Part shown: positions 1-7,163 of the stretch, piece by piece
Position numbering within the stretch: the first letter of the stretch is position 1
Layout: each line of letters starts with the position of its first letter
Source of the DNA: Pseudoxanthomonas sp. z9
GTDB lineage: Bacteria > Pseudomonadota > Gammaproteobacteria > Xanthomonadales > Xanthomonadaceae
Assembly: GCF_006542425.1 (NCBI RefSeq)
Contig: NZ_VFID01000002.1
Span: forward strand, 293,268-357,267
Direction of reading: 5' to 3'
DNA length: 64,000 bases
Position numbers and translations under genes: made by a program
Notes under the pieces: generated by a model
The model's input: only the letters and a program-made list of their open reading frames with translations
Database searches by the model: none
Told to the model about the DNA's origin: nothing

Positions 1-387
1 GCCGCGACATTCAATCAACGCGCCGGGAAAACGCACCGCGATCGCCTCGGCTTCCGCCGCCAGCGCGAGGAAACCGGCATCCATCACCGGCGCGGGCTCC
101 CACCCGGCGTGCCAGCGCCGTTCCAGCCCATGCAGTCCGGCCACCGCGGCGATATGCACGGGGTCGAACAGGGCGTCCAGCGCTTCCACCGATCGTCCGC
201 TCACCAGCGCCAGCGCGCCGCCGCATTTGCGGGACAGCGCGGGCAGGGCCTGTTTGATCGCGGGATCAATCCGCACCGCATCCGGCGTGGGCGCATGTTC
301 GGCGAGCGAACCGTCGACATCCAGGAACAGCGCCCAGTCTTCCTCGATCAGCGGTGGTTCCGCTGCCAGGGTACTTTCGCTTTCCAT
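1..387 (-). CDS. otsB: Trehalose-6-phosphate phosphatase, N-terminal part (truncated by window edge)
   Basis: The first 129 codons are visible; the 3' end lies outside the window. Around residues 20-26 the protein reads LFLDVDGSL, the HAD nucleophile motif DxDGxL in which the first Asp forms the phosphoaspartate. It continues with a LALVSGRS block and a VAGLHGLERR block, both typical of OtsB. OtsB removes phosphate from trehalose 6-phosphate in the cytoplasm to give trehalose, an osmoprotectant. The ATG at 387 precedes the conserved start region by the usual distance. The partner synthase otsA would be expected beyond the left edge. Family assignment is firm; the incomplete gene cannot be checked for the later HAD motifs. 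Confidence 0.88.
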   Translation of the reverse strand, partial: MESESTLAAEPPLIEEDWALFLDVDGSLAEHAPTPDAVRIDPAIKQALPALSRKCGGALALVSGRSVEALDALFDPVHIAAVAGLHGLERRWHAGWEPAPVMDAGFLALAAEAEAIAVRFPGALIECRG

Positions 388-515
388 GGTTTCATCCTAG
401 GTAGCGCGGCGTGAGCGCGGCGTGGATGGGTCTTCATCGCGCGCCAACATTTCGCGCACGGAACCTTGACTCCCACCGCGCGAGGCTGCGATCTCCCGGG
501 TTGCGAGACGACCGC

Positions 516-1016
516 ATGCCTTCCGGATTCGCGGATCAATGGAACGTGCTGCTGGAAGTGGTGTACGCGATGGCGCTGGCGGGCAGCATCGGCGTGGAGC
601 GCGAAATCAAGAACCGGCCGGCGGGTTTCCGCACCCACATGCTGGTCGGCGGCGCGGCCGCCTTCCTGGTCGGCATTGGCGGCCTGGTGATGGCCGAGAG
701 CATGCGTGAGCCAAGCCCCATCCTCACGGTGGATCCGTTCCGGCTGGTGGAAGCGGTGATCGCCGGCGTGTCCTTCATCGGCGCGGGCACCATCTTCGCC
801 CAGCGCGGCGCCGGCACGGTGACGGGCATCACCACCGCGGCTTCGCTGCTGATGGTGGCGGTGATCGGCGTGGCGGTTGGATTCGACTACGACCTGCTGG
901 CTTTCCTGATCACGGCGGCCACGCTGTCCGTGCTGGTCCTGCTGGCCTGGATAGAGCGCCTGATTGCCCGTCGCCGACCGCCGGGCGGTCCCCCGCGGCC
1001 ACCGGCTTCCGCTTGA
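516..1016 (+). CDS. MgtC/SapB-family inner-membrane protein
   Basis: A 166-residue protein with about four to five hydrophobic helices. The MgtC/SapB signatures are visible: ALAGSIGVERE near residue 20, the R-THMLVGGAAAFLVGIG block, the SFIGAGTIF block and GITTAASLL. MgtC relatives sit in the inner membrane and are linked to Mg2+ limitation and modulation of the F1Fo ATPase; the role of this non-pathogen-type copy is unknown. The reading frame is open upstream to 411, but the ATG at 516 puts the first conserved helix at its usual place. The C-terminus ends in a short Pro/Arg-rich cytoplasmic tail. It is divergent from otsB and followed by an unrelated signalling gene. Confidence 0.85.
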   Translation: MPSGFADQWNVLLEVVYAMALAGSIGVEREIKNRPAGFRTHMLVGGAAAFLVGIGGLVMAESMREPSPILTVDPFRLVEAVIAGVSFIGAGTIFAQRGAGTVTGITTAASLLMVAVIGVAVGFDYDLLAFLITAATLSVLVLLAWIERLIARRRPPGGPPRPPASA

Positions 1017-1085
1017 GCGCCCACAGGGGTATGGTGGCGCCCGGGGGACATCGACCATTCCGCTACCTGGCTGCTCAGCGTCGCC

Positions 1086-4040
1086 ATGACGGATACGCAC
1101 AAGGAATTGCCCATAGTTCGCTCCACCCGGACGGTCGCCTGGTCGGGCATCGCGCTGGCGCTCGTGCTCGCGTATCTGTTGGGCTATTTCGTCTACCGCG
1201 ACCATCAACTGAGGCTGGACGCGGCGCGGCGCCAGAGCATGGCGCTGGCCGAGGGCACGGCCAGATTGCTGCGGCTGGAACTGCGGAACCTGGAACGGGC
1301 CATGGCCGGTATCGCCGGCGACGCCCAGCAGACCTTCCGCACCGTTCCCGAATCGGCGCCCGCGCTGCTCGGCGAAGCGGTGGCCGGCGTCGTTGGCCGG
1401 CATCAGGAACTGCACAGCATCGTCATCGTGGATGCGGCCGGACGCGCGATCACGCCCGGCCATGGCCTGCGGATTCCGGCGTCGCCGCGCGGATTGCCGC
1501 CGCATGCCCTGCGCTTCGGAGCACTCCAGCAACTGGACGGCGAATGGTTGCTGCCGCTGCTGAGGTCGATGGACGATGACCGCTGGATCGTGGCGCGCCT
1601 GCGGGTGGCGGAAATCCAGCGCCTGGTCACCGGCCTGGACACCGGGCGGGAAGGCGTGGTGACGGTGATGGATCACGATGGCACGGTGCTGGCGCGCAGC
1701 CGTGACGCGGCGCAATACGTCGGACGCCGCTACCCCGAGATCCTGCCATCCGGACCGCCGTACGCGGGCAGCGCGATGATCCGCCGCAGCGGCGTGGACG
1801 GCGTGGTGCGGATCACCTCGCGGCTGCACCTGGACGACTACGGCGTGTTCGTCAGCGCGGGGCTGGGACGCGCGGAGATCCTGCATCCCTGGTATCTCCT
1901 GCTGTTCGGATCCCTGGCCGCCTACGTGCTGTACTGGGCCAGCCTGCTGTACCTCATGCGCCACACCCGCCAGGCGGCGCGTGCGCAGAAGCGCCTTGTG
2001 CGGGAAGTGCGCCGGGCCGGCGAGGGCCTGCGGCTGGCGCAGCGCATCGGCAAGACCGGCAGTTGGGTCGTGCGCCAGTCGCCGCCCCGGGTGGAGTGGT
2101 CCGAACAGGTATCGGAGATCTTCGGACTGGGGCCCGATCACAACAGTGCCGATCGGGACGAGTTCTACGCGCTCGTGCACCCGGATGACCGCGATGCGCT
2201 GCGCGCGCGTTTCGCGCAGGCGTGGCAGAGCCGCGAACCGTTCACCGCCGAGTACCGGATCGTGCGCCCGGACGGGCAGGTGCGCTGGCTGCTGACCCGG
2301 GGCGGCGCGGTCGAACGGCAGGAAGGCGGCGGCGCGATGACCGGCACCCTGGTGGACATCACCAATGAACGCAGTGCACAGGCGCGCCTGCTGGAGACCG
2401 AACGCCAGTACCGCCTGCTGTTCGAGCGCAATCCGATGCCGTTCTGGGTCTTCGATCTGGAAACCTTGCGCTTCCTGGAGGTCAACGCGGCGGCCGAGCG
2501 CCATTACGGCTACACCCGCGAGGAATTCCTCTCGATGTCCATCATGGACATCCGCCCGCCGCGCAGTTCCGTGGACATGCTGCAGTCGCTGACCGAGCCG
2601 GCGCCCTCGCCCGAGGGAGAGGTCTGGAAGCACCTGAAGCGCGACGGCAGCGTGATCGACGTGCATGTGCGCACCGACACCATCAGCTACGACGGACGCC
2701 CCGCGCGGCTGGTGCTGGCCGAGGACATCAGTGAAACGCTCGCCTACGAGCGCGAGCTGAACTACCGCGCCAGCCATGACACCGCCACCGGGCTGCTGAA
2801 CCTTCCCGGCCTGAAGGCCGCGCTCGCGGCCGAGGGCAAGGGCAGCTATGCGCTGGCCTACGTGCAACTGCGCGGGCTCGAGCTGGTGATCGACAGCCTC
2901 GGCCAGGCGGTCGCGACGCGCCTGCTGGACACCCTGACCAACCGCCTGGAGACGCTGGCCGATCCGTGGGGCGAGACCGCGTTCGTGCCCTCAGAGGCGT
3001 TCGTGGTGGCGCTGCGACCAGGCGTGGATGTCGACGAAGCGGTCGGCGCACTGCACCGCGCGATGACCCTGCCGGTGGAGCAGGGCGGCTCGCGCCGCAG
3101 CCTGGAGGCGTGGGTGGGCGTGGCCCGGTTCGACGGCGAATCGTTCGAGAACGCGGTCAGCCACGCCGCACTGGCCGCGCACGTGGCGCGGTCGCAGGAC
3201 GTGCCCATCCGCATCTTCGACGCGCCGATGGCCCAGGCCGCCAGCGAACGGCTGCGCATGATCGGGCGCATCCACGTGGCACTGGAACAGCGCGATTTCA
3301 TGCTCCATTTCCAGCCCATCTACCGGCTCCAGGATCGCCGGCCGGTCTGCCTGGAAGCATTGCTGCGCTGGCCGCAGGCCGACGGCGGGTTCGTGCCGCC
3401 ATCGCAGTTCGTGCCGCTGTCCGAGGATGCCGGGCTGATCACGACGCTGGGCGACTGGGTGATCGAGGAGGCGGCGCTATGCCACCGCAAGCTGGTCGCG
3501 GCGGGTTGGTCGGACTTGCCGATCGCGGTGAACGTGTCGCCGGCGCAGTTGCGCCGACCCGATTTCGCCGAACGCCTGATCCGCCTGCACGAGCGCCAGG
3601 GGCTGCCGCGCGGCGCGCTGCACATCGAGGTCACCGAAAGCATGCTGCTGGACAGCCCGGAAGGCACCATGCGGACCCTGCGCACGTTGCAGAAACACGG
3701 CATCTGCACCTCGCTGGACGATTTCGGCACCGGGTTCTCCAGCATGTCCTACCTCCACCAATTGCCACTGGACGCGCTGAAGATCGACCAGACCTTCGTC
3801 CGCAACGTCGCCGATGACGACCGCAGCGCGGCAATCTGCCACGCCATGATCACGCTGGGGCACAGCCTGGGCCTGACCCTGGTCGCCGAAGGCGTGGAAA
3901 CCCGTGCGCAACTGGACTGGCTGCACCGCCATCATTGCGACCAGGTGCAGGGATACCTGCTGGCCCGGCCGATGGATCTGGCCAGCACCCTGGAGCACAT
4001 CGGCCCGGCGCCGCCGCCGGAACTTCCGGCAAGGGCGTGA
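1086..4040 (+). CDS. Membrane sensor with two PAS domains, degenerate GGDEF and intact EAL domain (c-di-GMP phosphodiesterase)
   Basis: A 984-residue inner-membrane signalling protein. Transmembrane helices at about residues 17-38 and 269-291 enclose a periplasmic sensor region. Two PAS domains follow (about 315-435 and 440-555). The GGDEF-like domain (about 555-710) lacks the GGDEF signature: the corresponding site reads PSEAF, so cyclase activity is not expected. The EAL domain (about 725-970) is intact, with EALLRW near 757, the TESMLL and LDDFGTGFSS blocks near 875, KIDQTFV and EGVET near 934, which carry the metal-binding and catalytic residues. It should hydrolyse c-di-GMP to pGpG, with the GGDEF part possibly binding GTP as a regulator. 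It precedes an exopolysaccharide locus by 2.5 kb, but shared control is only a guess. Confidence 0.92.
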   Translation: MTDTHKELPIVRSTRTVAWSGIALALVLAYLLGYFVYRDHQLRLDAARRQSMALAEGTARLLRLELRNLERAMAGIAGDAQQTFRTVPESAPALLGEAVAGVVGRHQELHSIVIVDAAGRAITPGHGLRIPASPRGLPPHALRFGALQQLDGEWLLPLLRSMDDDRWIVARLRVAEIQRLVTGLDTGREGVVTVMDHDGTVLARSRDAAQYVGRRYPEILPSGPPYAGSAMIRRSGVDGVVRITSRLHLDDYGVFVSAGLGRAEILHPWYLLLFGSLAAYVLYWASLLYLMRHTRQAARAQKRLVREVRRAGEGLRLAQRIGKTGSWVVRQSPPRVEWSEQVSEIFGLGPDHNSADRDEFYALVHPDDRDALRARFAQAWQSREPFTAEYRIVRPDGQVRWLLTRGGAVERQEGGGAMTGTLVDITNERSAQARLLETERQYRLLFERNPMPFWVFDLETLRFLEVNAAAERHYGYTREEFLSMSIMDIRPPRSSVDMLQSLTEPAPSPEGEVWKHLKRDGSVIDVHVRTDTISYDGRPARLVLAEDISETLAYERELNYRASHDTATGLLNLPGLKAALAAEGKGSYALAYVQLRGLELVIDSLGQAVATRLLDTLTNRLETLADPWGETAFVPSEAFVVALRPGVDVDEAVGALHRAMTLPVEQGGSRRSLEAWVGVARFDGESFENAVSHAALAAHVARSQDVPIRIFDAPMAQAASERLRMIGRIHVALEQRDFMLHFQPIYRLQDRRPVCLEALLRWPQADGGFVPPSQFVPLSEDAGLITTLGDWVIEEAALCHRKLVAAGWSDLPIAVNVSPAQLRRPDFAERLIRLHERQGLPRGALHIEVTESMLLDSPEGTMRTLRTLQKHGICTSLDDFGTGFSSMSYLHQLPLDALKIDQTFVRNVADDDRSAAICHAMITLGHSLGLTLVAEGVETRAQLDWLHRHHCDQVQGYLLARPMDLASTLEHIGPAPPPELPARA

Positions 4041-4091
4041 GCGATCCGGTCGCGCGGCGGCCTGTCGTGGGCGAACGCGGAGCGGGCCCGA

Positions 4092-4421
4092 TCAGTGCAG
4101 GGTCCAGATATCCGGGATCAGCGCTTCGGCCGATTCGCGGAAGCCGTCCTCGAACTGGGGCGGCAGGCCAAGCGGAAAATTCTCCGCCGCGACCTGCAGG
4201 CAGGCGATCAACCGCGTCTGCACCGGCTCGTCCACGGACTGCATGACCGTGGAGGCCACGTAGCCCATCACCGCGAGCTGGCCCTGCAGCCTGCCGAAAT
4301 GTTCAAGTACCCTTTCGACCACCTGATCCTGGTGTTGCGTGCGCCTGTCCAGCGCCGGCTCCAGGCGGCGGCACAGCGCTTCCAGTTCGGCGAGGCGAGT
4401 TTCGATCGACGTCTTGCCCAT
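4092..4421 (-). CDS. Hypothetical protein with N-terminal coiled coil
   Basis: A 109-residue soluble protein of no recognised family. Residues 1-35 are a charged amphipathic helix rich in Leu and Glu, likely a short coiled coil; the rest is mixed, ending in a PDIWTLH tail. There is no signal peptide or membrane segment. The start at 4421 is preferred over an ATG six bases upstream because an AGGAG ribosome binding site lies exactly six bases before it. It is convergent with the EAL gene, 51 bp away, and transcribed from an intergenic region that carries a dispersed hairpin element. No function can be assigned. Confidence 0.6.
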   Translation of the reverse strand: MGKTSIETRLAELEALCRRLEPALDRRTQHQDQVVERVLEHFGRLQGQLAVMGYVASTVMQSVDEPVQTRLIACLQVAAENFPLGLPPQFEDGFRESAEALIPDIWTLH

Positions 4422-4492
4422 GCGCATCTCCTGCTTGGCTTGCAGGACTGCACCTTTCCCGCGATGGCATCAAGAGAACGTGTGCGGGAAGC

Positions 4493-4635
4493 GGAGAACC
4501 GGTTGGCGATCCAGACGAGGTTGACCCGCCATTCCCGGCGACCGTTGTGGCCTCGGGCCGGTTCTCCTGTGGGGCTGCGGGTCAAGGCGACGCTCCGCGA
4601 GGAGTGCGTCCACTGAATGTGCAGCCGACCGGGAT
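4493..4635. repeat. Dispersed intergenic hairpin element, copy A
   Basis: A perfect 10-base inverted repeat (GGAGAACCGG at 4493-4502 and CCGGTTCTCC at 4558-4567) encloses a structured 55-base loop. About 47 bases further on is a block CTGAATGT..G.CG.GACCGG. The same arrangement recurs at 23697-23840, including an ATCCAGACGA tract just inside the left arm and CCTGTGG just outside the right arm. The remainder of the 4422-4762 gap shows no supported gene. Confidence 0.55.
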
Positions 4636-4762
4636 GTTCTCCGGGGTCCACGCCCGCGAGTTTCCCTCACGCCCTGGAAATCGCGGGTGCAGGGGATATC
4701 CATGCTTCGTTAAGAAGCGGACGCCGCATGGCGCGGATTCATCCGGCGCGGACGCGCCATGC

Positions 4763-5059
4763 CTAGTGGGGCGGGGCGGTACGCAGCAGCGGGGGCTCAT
4801 GCCCCAACGGATGGGTCGGCAGCCCTCCGCAGGCCACGCAGGCATCGTCGAGGGGAGCGTGCGGCTGGCGCCAACCCAGCACATACCAGCCCTCCTCATC
4901 GTCCAATTCGAGTTCCGCATGCCATGCGCGGCCGTCGTAGCGGCCGCTGAACCATCCGGTCACGTCGTCGATCGAGCAGGCATAGATCGCCAGCGGCACG
5001 TTGACCGGTGGCGCGCGTTCGGGCAGGTAGCAGCAGGCGGAATCGATTGGCGGACTCAT
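4763..5059 (-). CDS. Small hypothetical protein
   Basis: A 98-residue protein, aromatic and acidic in the middle (a WFSGRYDGRAWHAEL segment followed by DDEEGWYVLGW) and proline-rich at the C-terminus with two cysteines. The spacing of Trp residues suggests a compact beta-sheet protein, but no family is recognised. The frame is open further upstream; the ATG at 5059 is chosen because translation before it has the arginine-rich, low-complexity look of a non-coding frame. No signal peptide or transmembrane segment is present. It is divergent from the ferritin-like gene. Confidence 0.5.
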   Translation of the reverse strand: MSPPIDSACCYLPERAPPVNVPLAIYACSIDDVTGWFSGRYDGRAWHAELELDDEEGWYVLGWRQPHAPLDDACVACGGLPTHPLGHEPPLLRTAPPH

Positions 5060-5273
5060 CTGGAATTCCGCGTGCCACGCACGCCGGGAGGGAGGACAGC
5101 GCGGTTGTACTCCCGAGTCCGGCAAGAGCGTGTGTGCATCGATCGCGTTAAAGGCGGATGCACGCGGGGGCGACGCATTGTCACGGCGCGTTTGCATGGC
5201 GGAGGCTAGAACATTCGGCAAGTTGGCGAATCGCCACGAATCTTTCTCCCACCCGACGGCAAGGAGTATCCCG

Positions 5274-5885
5274 ATGGCACGCTCATCCATGACCGACCAG
5301 ACCCAAGTGAACGAACTGCTGCTGCAGGCGCTGGAAACCGAGCGCGGCGGCATCCAGGTCTACACGGCCGCCCTGGAGGCGGTGCAGAACGAGGACCTGA
5401 AGGAAGAATGGCAGAAGTACCTGGAGGAAACCCGCCAGCACGAGCAGATCCTGCTGGATGTGTTCGAACAGCTTGGCAAGGATCCGGAGGCGGCCAGTCC
5501 CGGCCGTGAAGTGGTCGCGCATCAGGGCCGCTCGCTGGTGAAGGCAATCGAGATGGCGATGGCTGAAGCCGGGGGCGCGGCCGCCGAACTGGTCGCCGCC
5601 GAATGCGTGGTCCTGGCCGAAACCAAGGACCACCAGAACTGGGAGCTGATCGGCCGGGTCGCGGAAAAGGCGGGCAAGCAGGAAGGCAAGATCCTCAAGG
5701 CCGCGCACGACCAGGTGGAGAAACAGGAAGATCACCATCTCTATCACACGCGTGGCTGGGCCCGGGAGTTGTGGATCCAGTCGCTGGGCCTGCCGGCCGT
5801 ATTGCCGCCGCCGGAAGAGGAACGCAACGTCGAAACCGCCATCGGCGCCGCCCGTGCCGAGCAGGCGCGCGACAAGATGATGTAG
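5274..5885 (+). CDS. Ferritin-like domain protein
   Basis: A 203-residue, mostly helical protein. The first helices carry ETERGGIQVY and, about 30 residues later, EETRQHEQ, which resembles the E...E..H metal-ligand spacing of ferritin-like four-helix bundles; a later helix has AAECVVLAETKDHQNWEL. Such proteins bind di-iron or have lost the site; the role here is unknown, perhaps stress protection. The ATG at 5274 follows an AAGGAG ribosome binding site by eight bases, so an open frame extending upstream to 5130 is not used. The C-terminal 50 residues are extra to the bundle and Pro/Glu-rich. It is probably a single-gene transcript. Confidence 0.7.
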   Translation: MARSSMTDQTQVNELLLQALETERGGIQVYTAALEAVQNEDLKEEWQKYLEETRQHEQILLDVFEQLGKDPEAASPGREVVAHQGRSLVKAIEMAMAEAGGAAAELVAAECVVLAETKDHQNWELIGRVAEKAGKQEGKILKAAHDQVEKQEDHHLYHTRGWARELWIQSLGLPAVLPPPEEERNVETAIGAARAEQARDKMM

Positions 5886-5959
5886 GGCGCGCGGGCGTTG
5901 CCGGTTTCGCAGACGGGACCTGCCGTGCCGAAGGGCGCGGCGGGTCCTCGCATCGACCG

Positions 5960-6253
5960 TCAGAACTCGTCGACGAATTCCACCGCCATGCCCAGGCTCT
6001 CCGCACTGCGTATGATCAGTTCGCGCACCTCGTCGCCGGCATGCGGTCCCGGCACTTCGATCTCGATGGCATGCACGCCGCCGGCGCCCTGATCGTCAAC
6101 CAGTCCGGCCGAGCTGGAATCCTCGTCGTCCATGTGCGGCATCAGATCCGCGACTTCCTCGACCCGCTCGACGCCGTCCACGCCATGTATCACGCTCATC
6201 ACGGTGGCGGCATCGGCTTCGCTTCCCGTCAGTCGGACTCTCAGCAGGGGCAT
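5960..6253 (-). CDS. Small acidic hypothetical protein
   Basis: A 97-residue, strongly acidic soluble protein. The N-terminus reads MPLLRVRLTGSEADA and is followed by a VxSVIHGVDGVERVEEV segment, reminiscent of a ferredoxin-like alpha/beta fold; the tail ends VEFVDEF. The start at 6253 is the first ATG before this coherent fold, although the frame is open further upstream through a degenerate REP-type repeat. It is convergent with the ferritin-like gene. No family or motif with known function is recognised. Confidence 0.5.
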   Translation of the reverse strand: MPLLRVRLTGSEADAATVMSVIHGVDGVERVEEVADLMPHMDDEDSSSAGLVDDQGAGGVHAIEIEVPGPHAGDEVRELIIRSAESLGMAVEFVDEF

Positions 6254-6284
6254 GGGTTGGCTCTCAAGTGAAGGTGAATGTCCG

Positions 6285-6378
6285 TCGTCCCGGCGAAAGC
6301 CGGGATCCATTTGCTTTTCGCTTTGGACGAAATGCTGCACACCGATAGGCAATGGATTCCAGCTTCGTCGGCATGATG
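6285..6378. repeat. Degenerate REP/REPIN-type inverted repeat
   Basis: The left arm at 6285-6310 contains CCCGGCGAAAGCCGGGATCC, a strong short hairpin. The right arm at 6352-6378 reads ATGGATTCCAGCTTC and onward, a decayed inverse copy. The arrangement matches the common intergenic repeat of Xanthomonadaceae and other proteobacteria that contains gcGAAAGCggGAATCCAT. Only the left hairpin is still intact. Confidence 0.5.
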
Positions 6379-6516
6379 TTCCGGAAATCGGCAATCCGTT
6401 CATCCACCGCGCCCTGCATAGGACGAAAGCGCTGACGAGCATGTGAAGAGCATGCACATACACGCTCGCGACGGCGGCGCTGGCAGGCTGTACCGCATGA
6501 ATCCGATGGTGTCGCG

Positions 6517-6993
6517 ATGTACCAGGTACTGATTGTCTGCGTCGGCAACATCTGCCGCAGCCCGATGGCCGAGGCCGTCCTGCATGCGCACGGCCGCGGA
6601 TCGGGCCTGCGGGTGCGTTCGGCCGGGCTGGCGGCGCGCGTCGGCGACGGCCTGCATCCGATCGCGGCCGAGCTGCTGGCGGAAAATGGTCTGGGATTGG
6701 ACCGCCATGTCGCCCGCCAGATCGATCTGCGCATGCTGGTGGAGGCGGATCTCATCCTGGCGATGGAGCAGCGGCAACTGCGCGCGCTCGAAGCCATCGC
6801 ACCGCCGCTGCGCAATCGCATGCACCTGCTGGGCAGGTGGAACGGCCGGCGGGAGATACGCGATCCCTGCGGAAAACCGCGCGATGCCTTCGTCCACGCC
6901 TTCGATCTGATCGGGGAATCCGCACGTGCCTGGTGCGAACGCATGCCGATCGGTTCCGATTCACGATTGTTCGCGGTGCCTGCACACAGCTGA
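6517..6993 (+). CDS. Low-molecular-weight protein tyrosine phosphatase (Wzb-like)
   Basis: A 158-residue cytoplasmic phosphatase. The N-terminal P-loop VCVGNICRSP has the catalytic Cys8 and Arg14 in the C-x5-R(S) arrangement, and the general-acid loop appears as RDPCGKP near residue 120, where the usual DPY tyrosine is replaced by Cys. In Wzx/Wzy-dependent systems such enzymes (Wzb, Etp) dephosphorylate the C-terminal tyrosine cluster of the Wzc kinase. Its place 170 bp upstream of the WecA-like gene, in the same direction as the Wzc-like kinase, supports that role. It probably opens the exopolysaccharide locus. No strong ribosome binding site is seen. Confidence 0.85.
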   Translation: MYQVLIVCVGNICRSPMAEAVLHAHGRGSGLRVRSAGLAARVGDGLHPIAAELLAENGLGLDRHVARQIDLRMLVEADLILAMEQRQLRALEAIAPPLRNRMHLLGRWNGRREIRDPCGKPRDAFVHAFDLIGESARAWCERMPIGSDSRLFAVPAHS

Positions 6994-7163
6994 GCCGATC
7001 CCCTTACGCAGTTCACGCTTTCATGCGCTCATCAAGATGCTGTCCGTAGATTGGAAACGGAACGATCCACTAACGCACACATCACGCGGGACAGTGGTTT
7101 TGCCAGGGATGACCGGTTGGACAGGATGGCCATCATGGACTAGTGAGTAGCGAGGATTTCTGG

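Noticed and set aside
348..2867. Long minus-strand frame opposite the EAL gene
   Set aside because: Composition is His/Gln/Arg-rich with no motifs; the plus-strand frame has clear PAS and EAL motifs. It is a shadow of high GC third positions.
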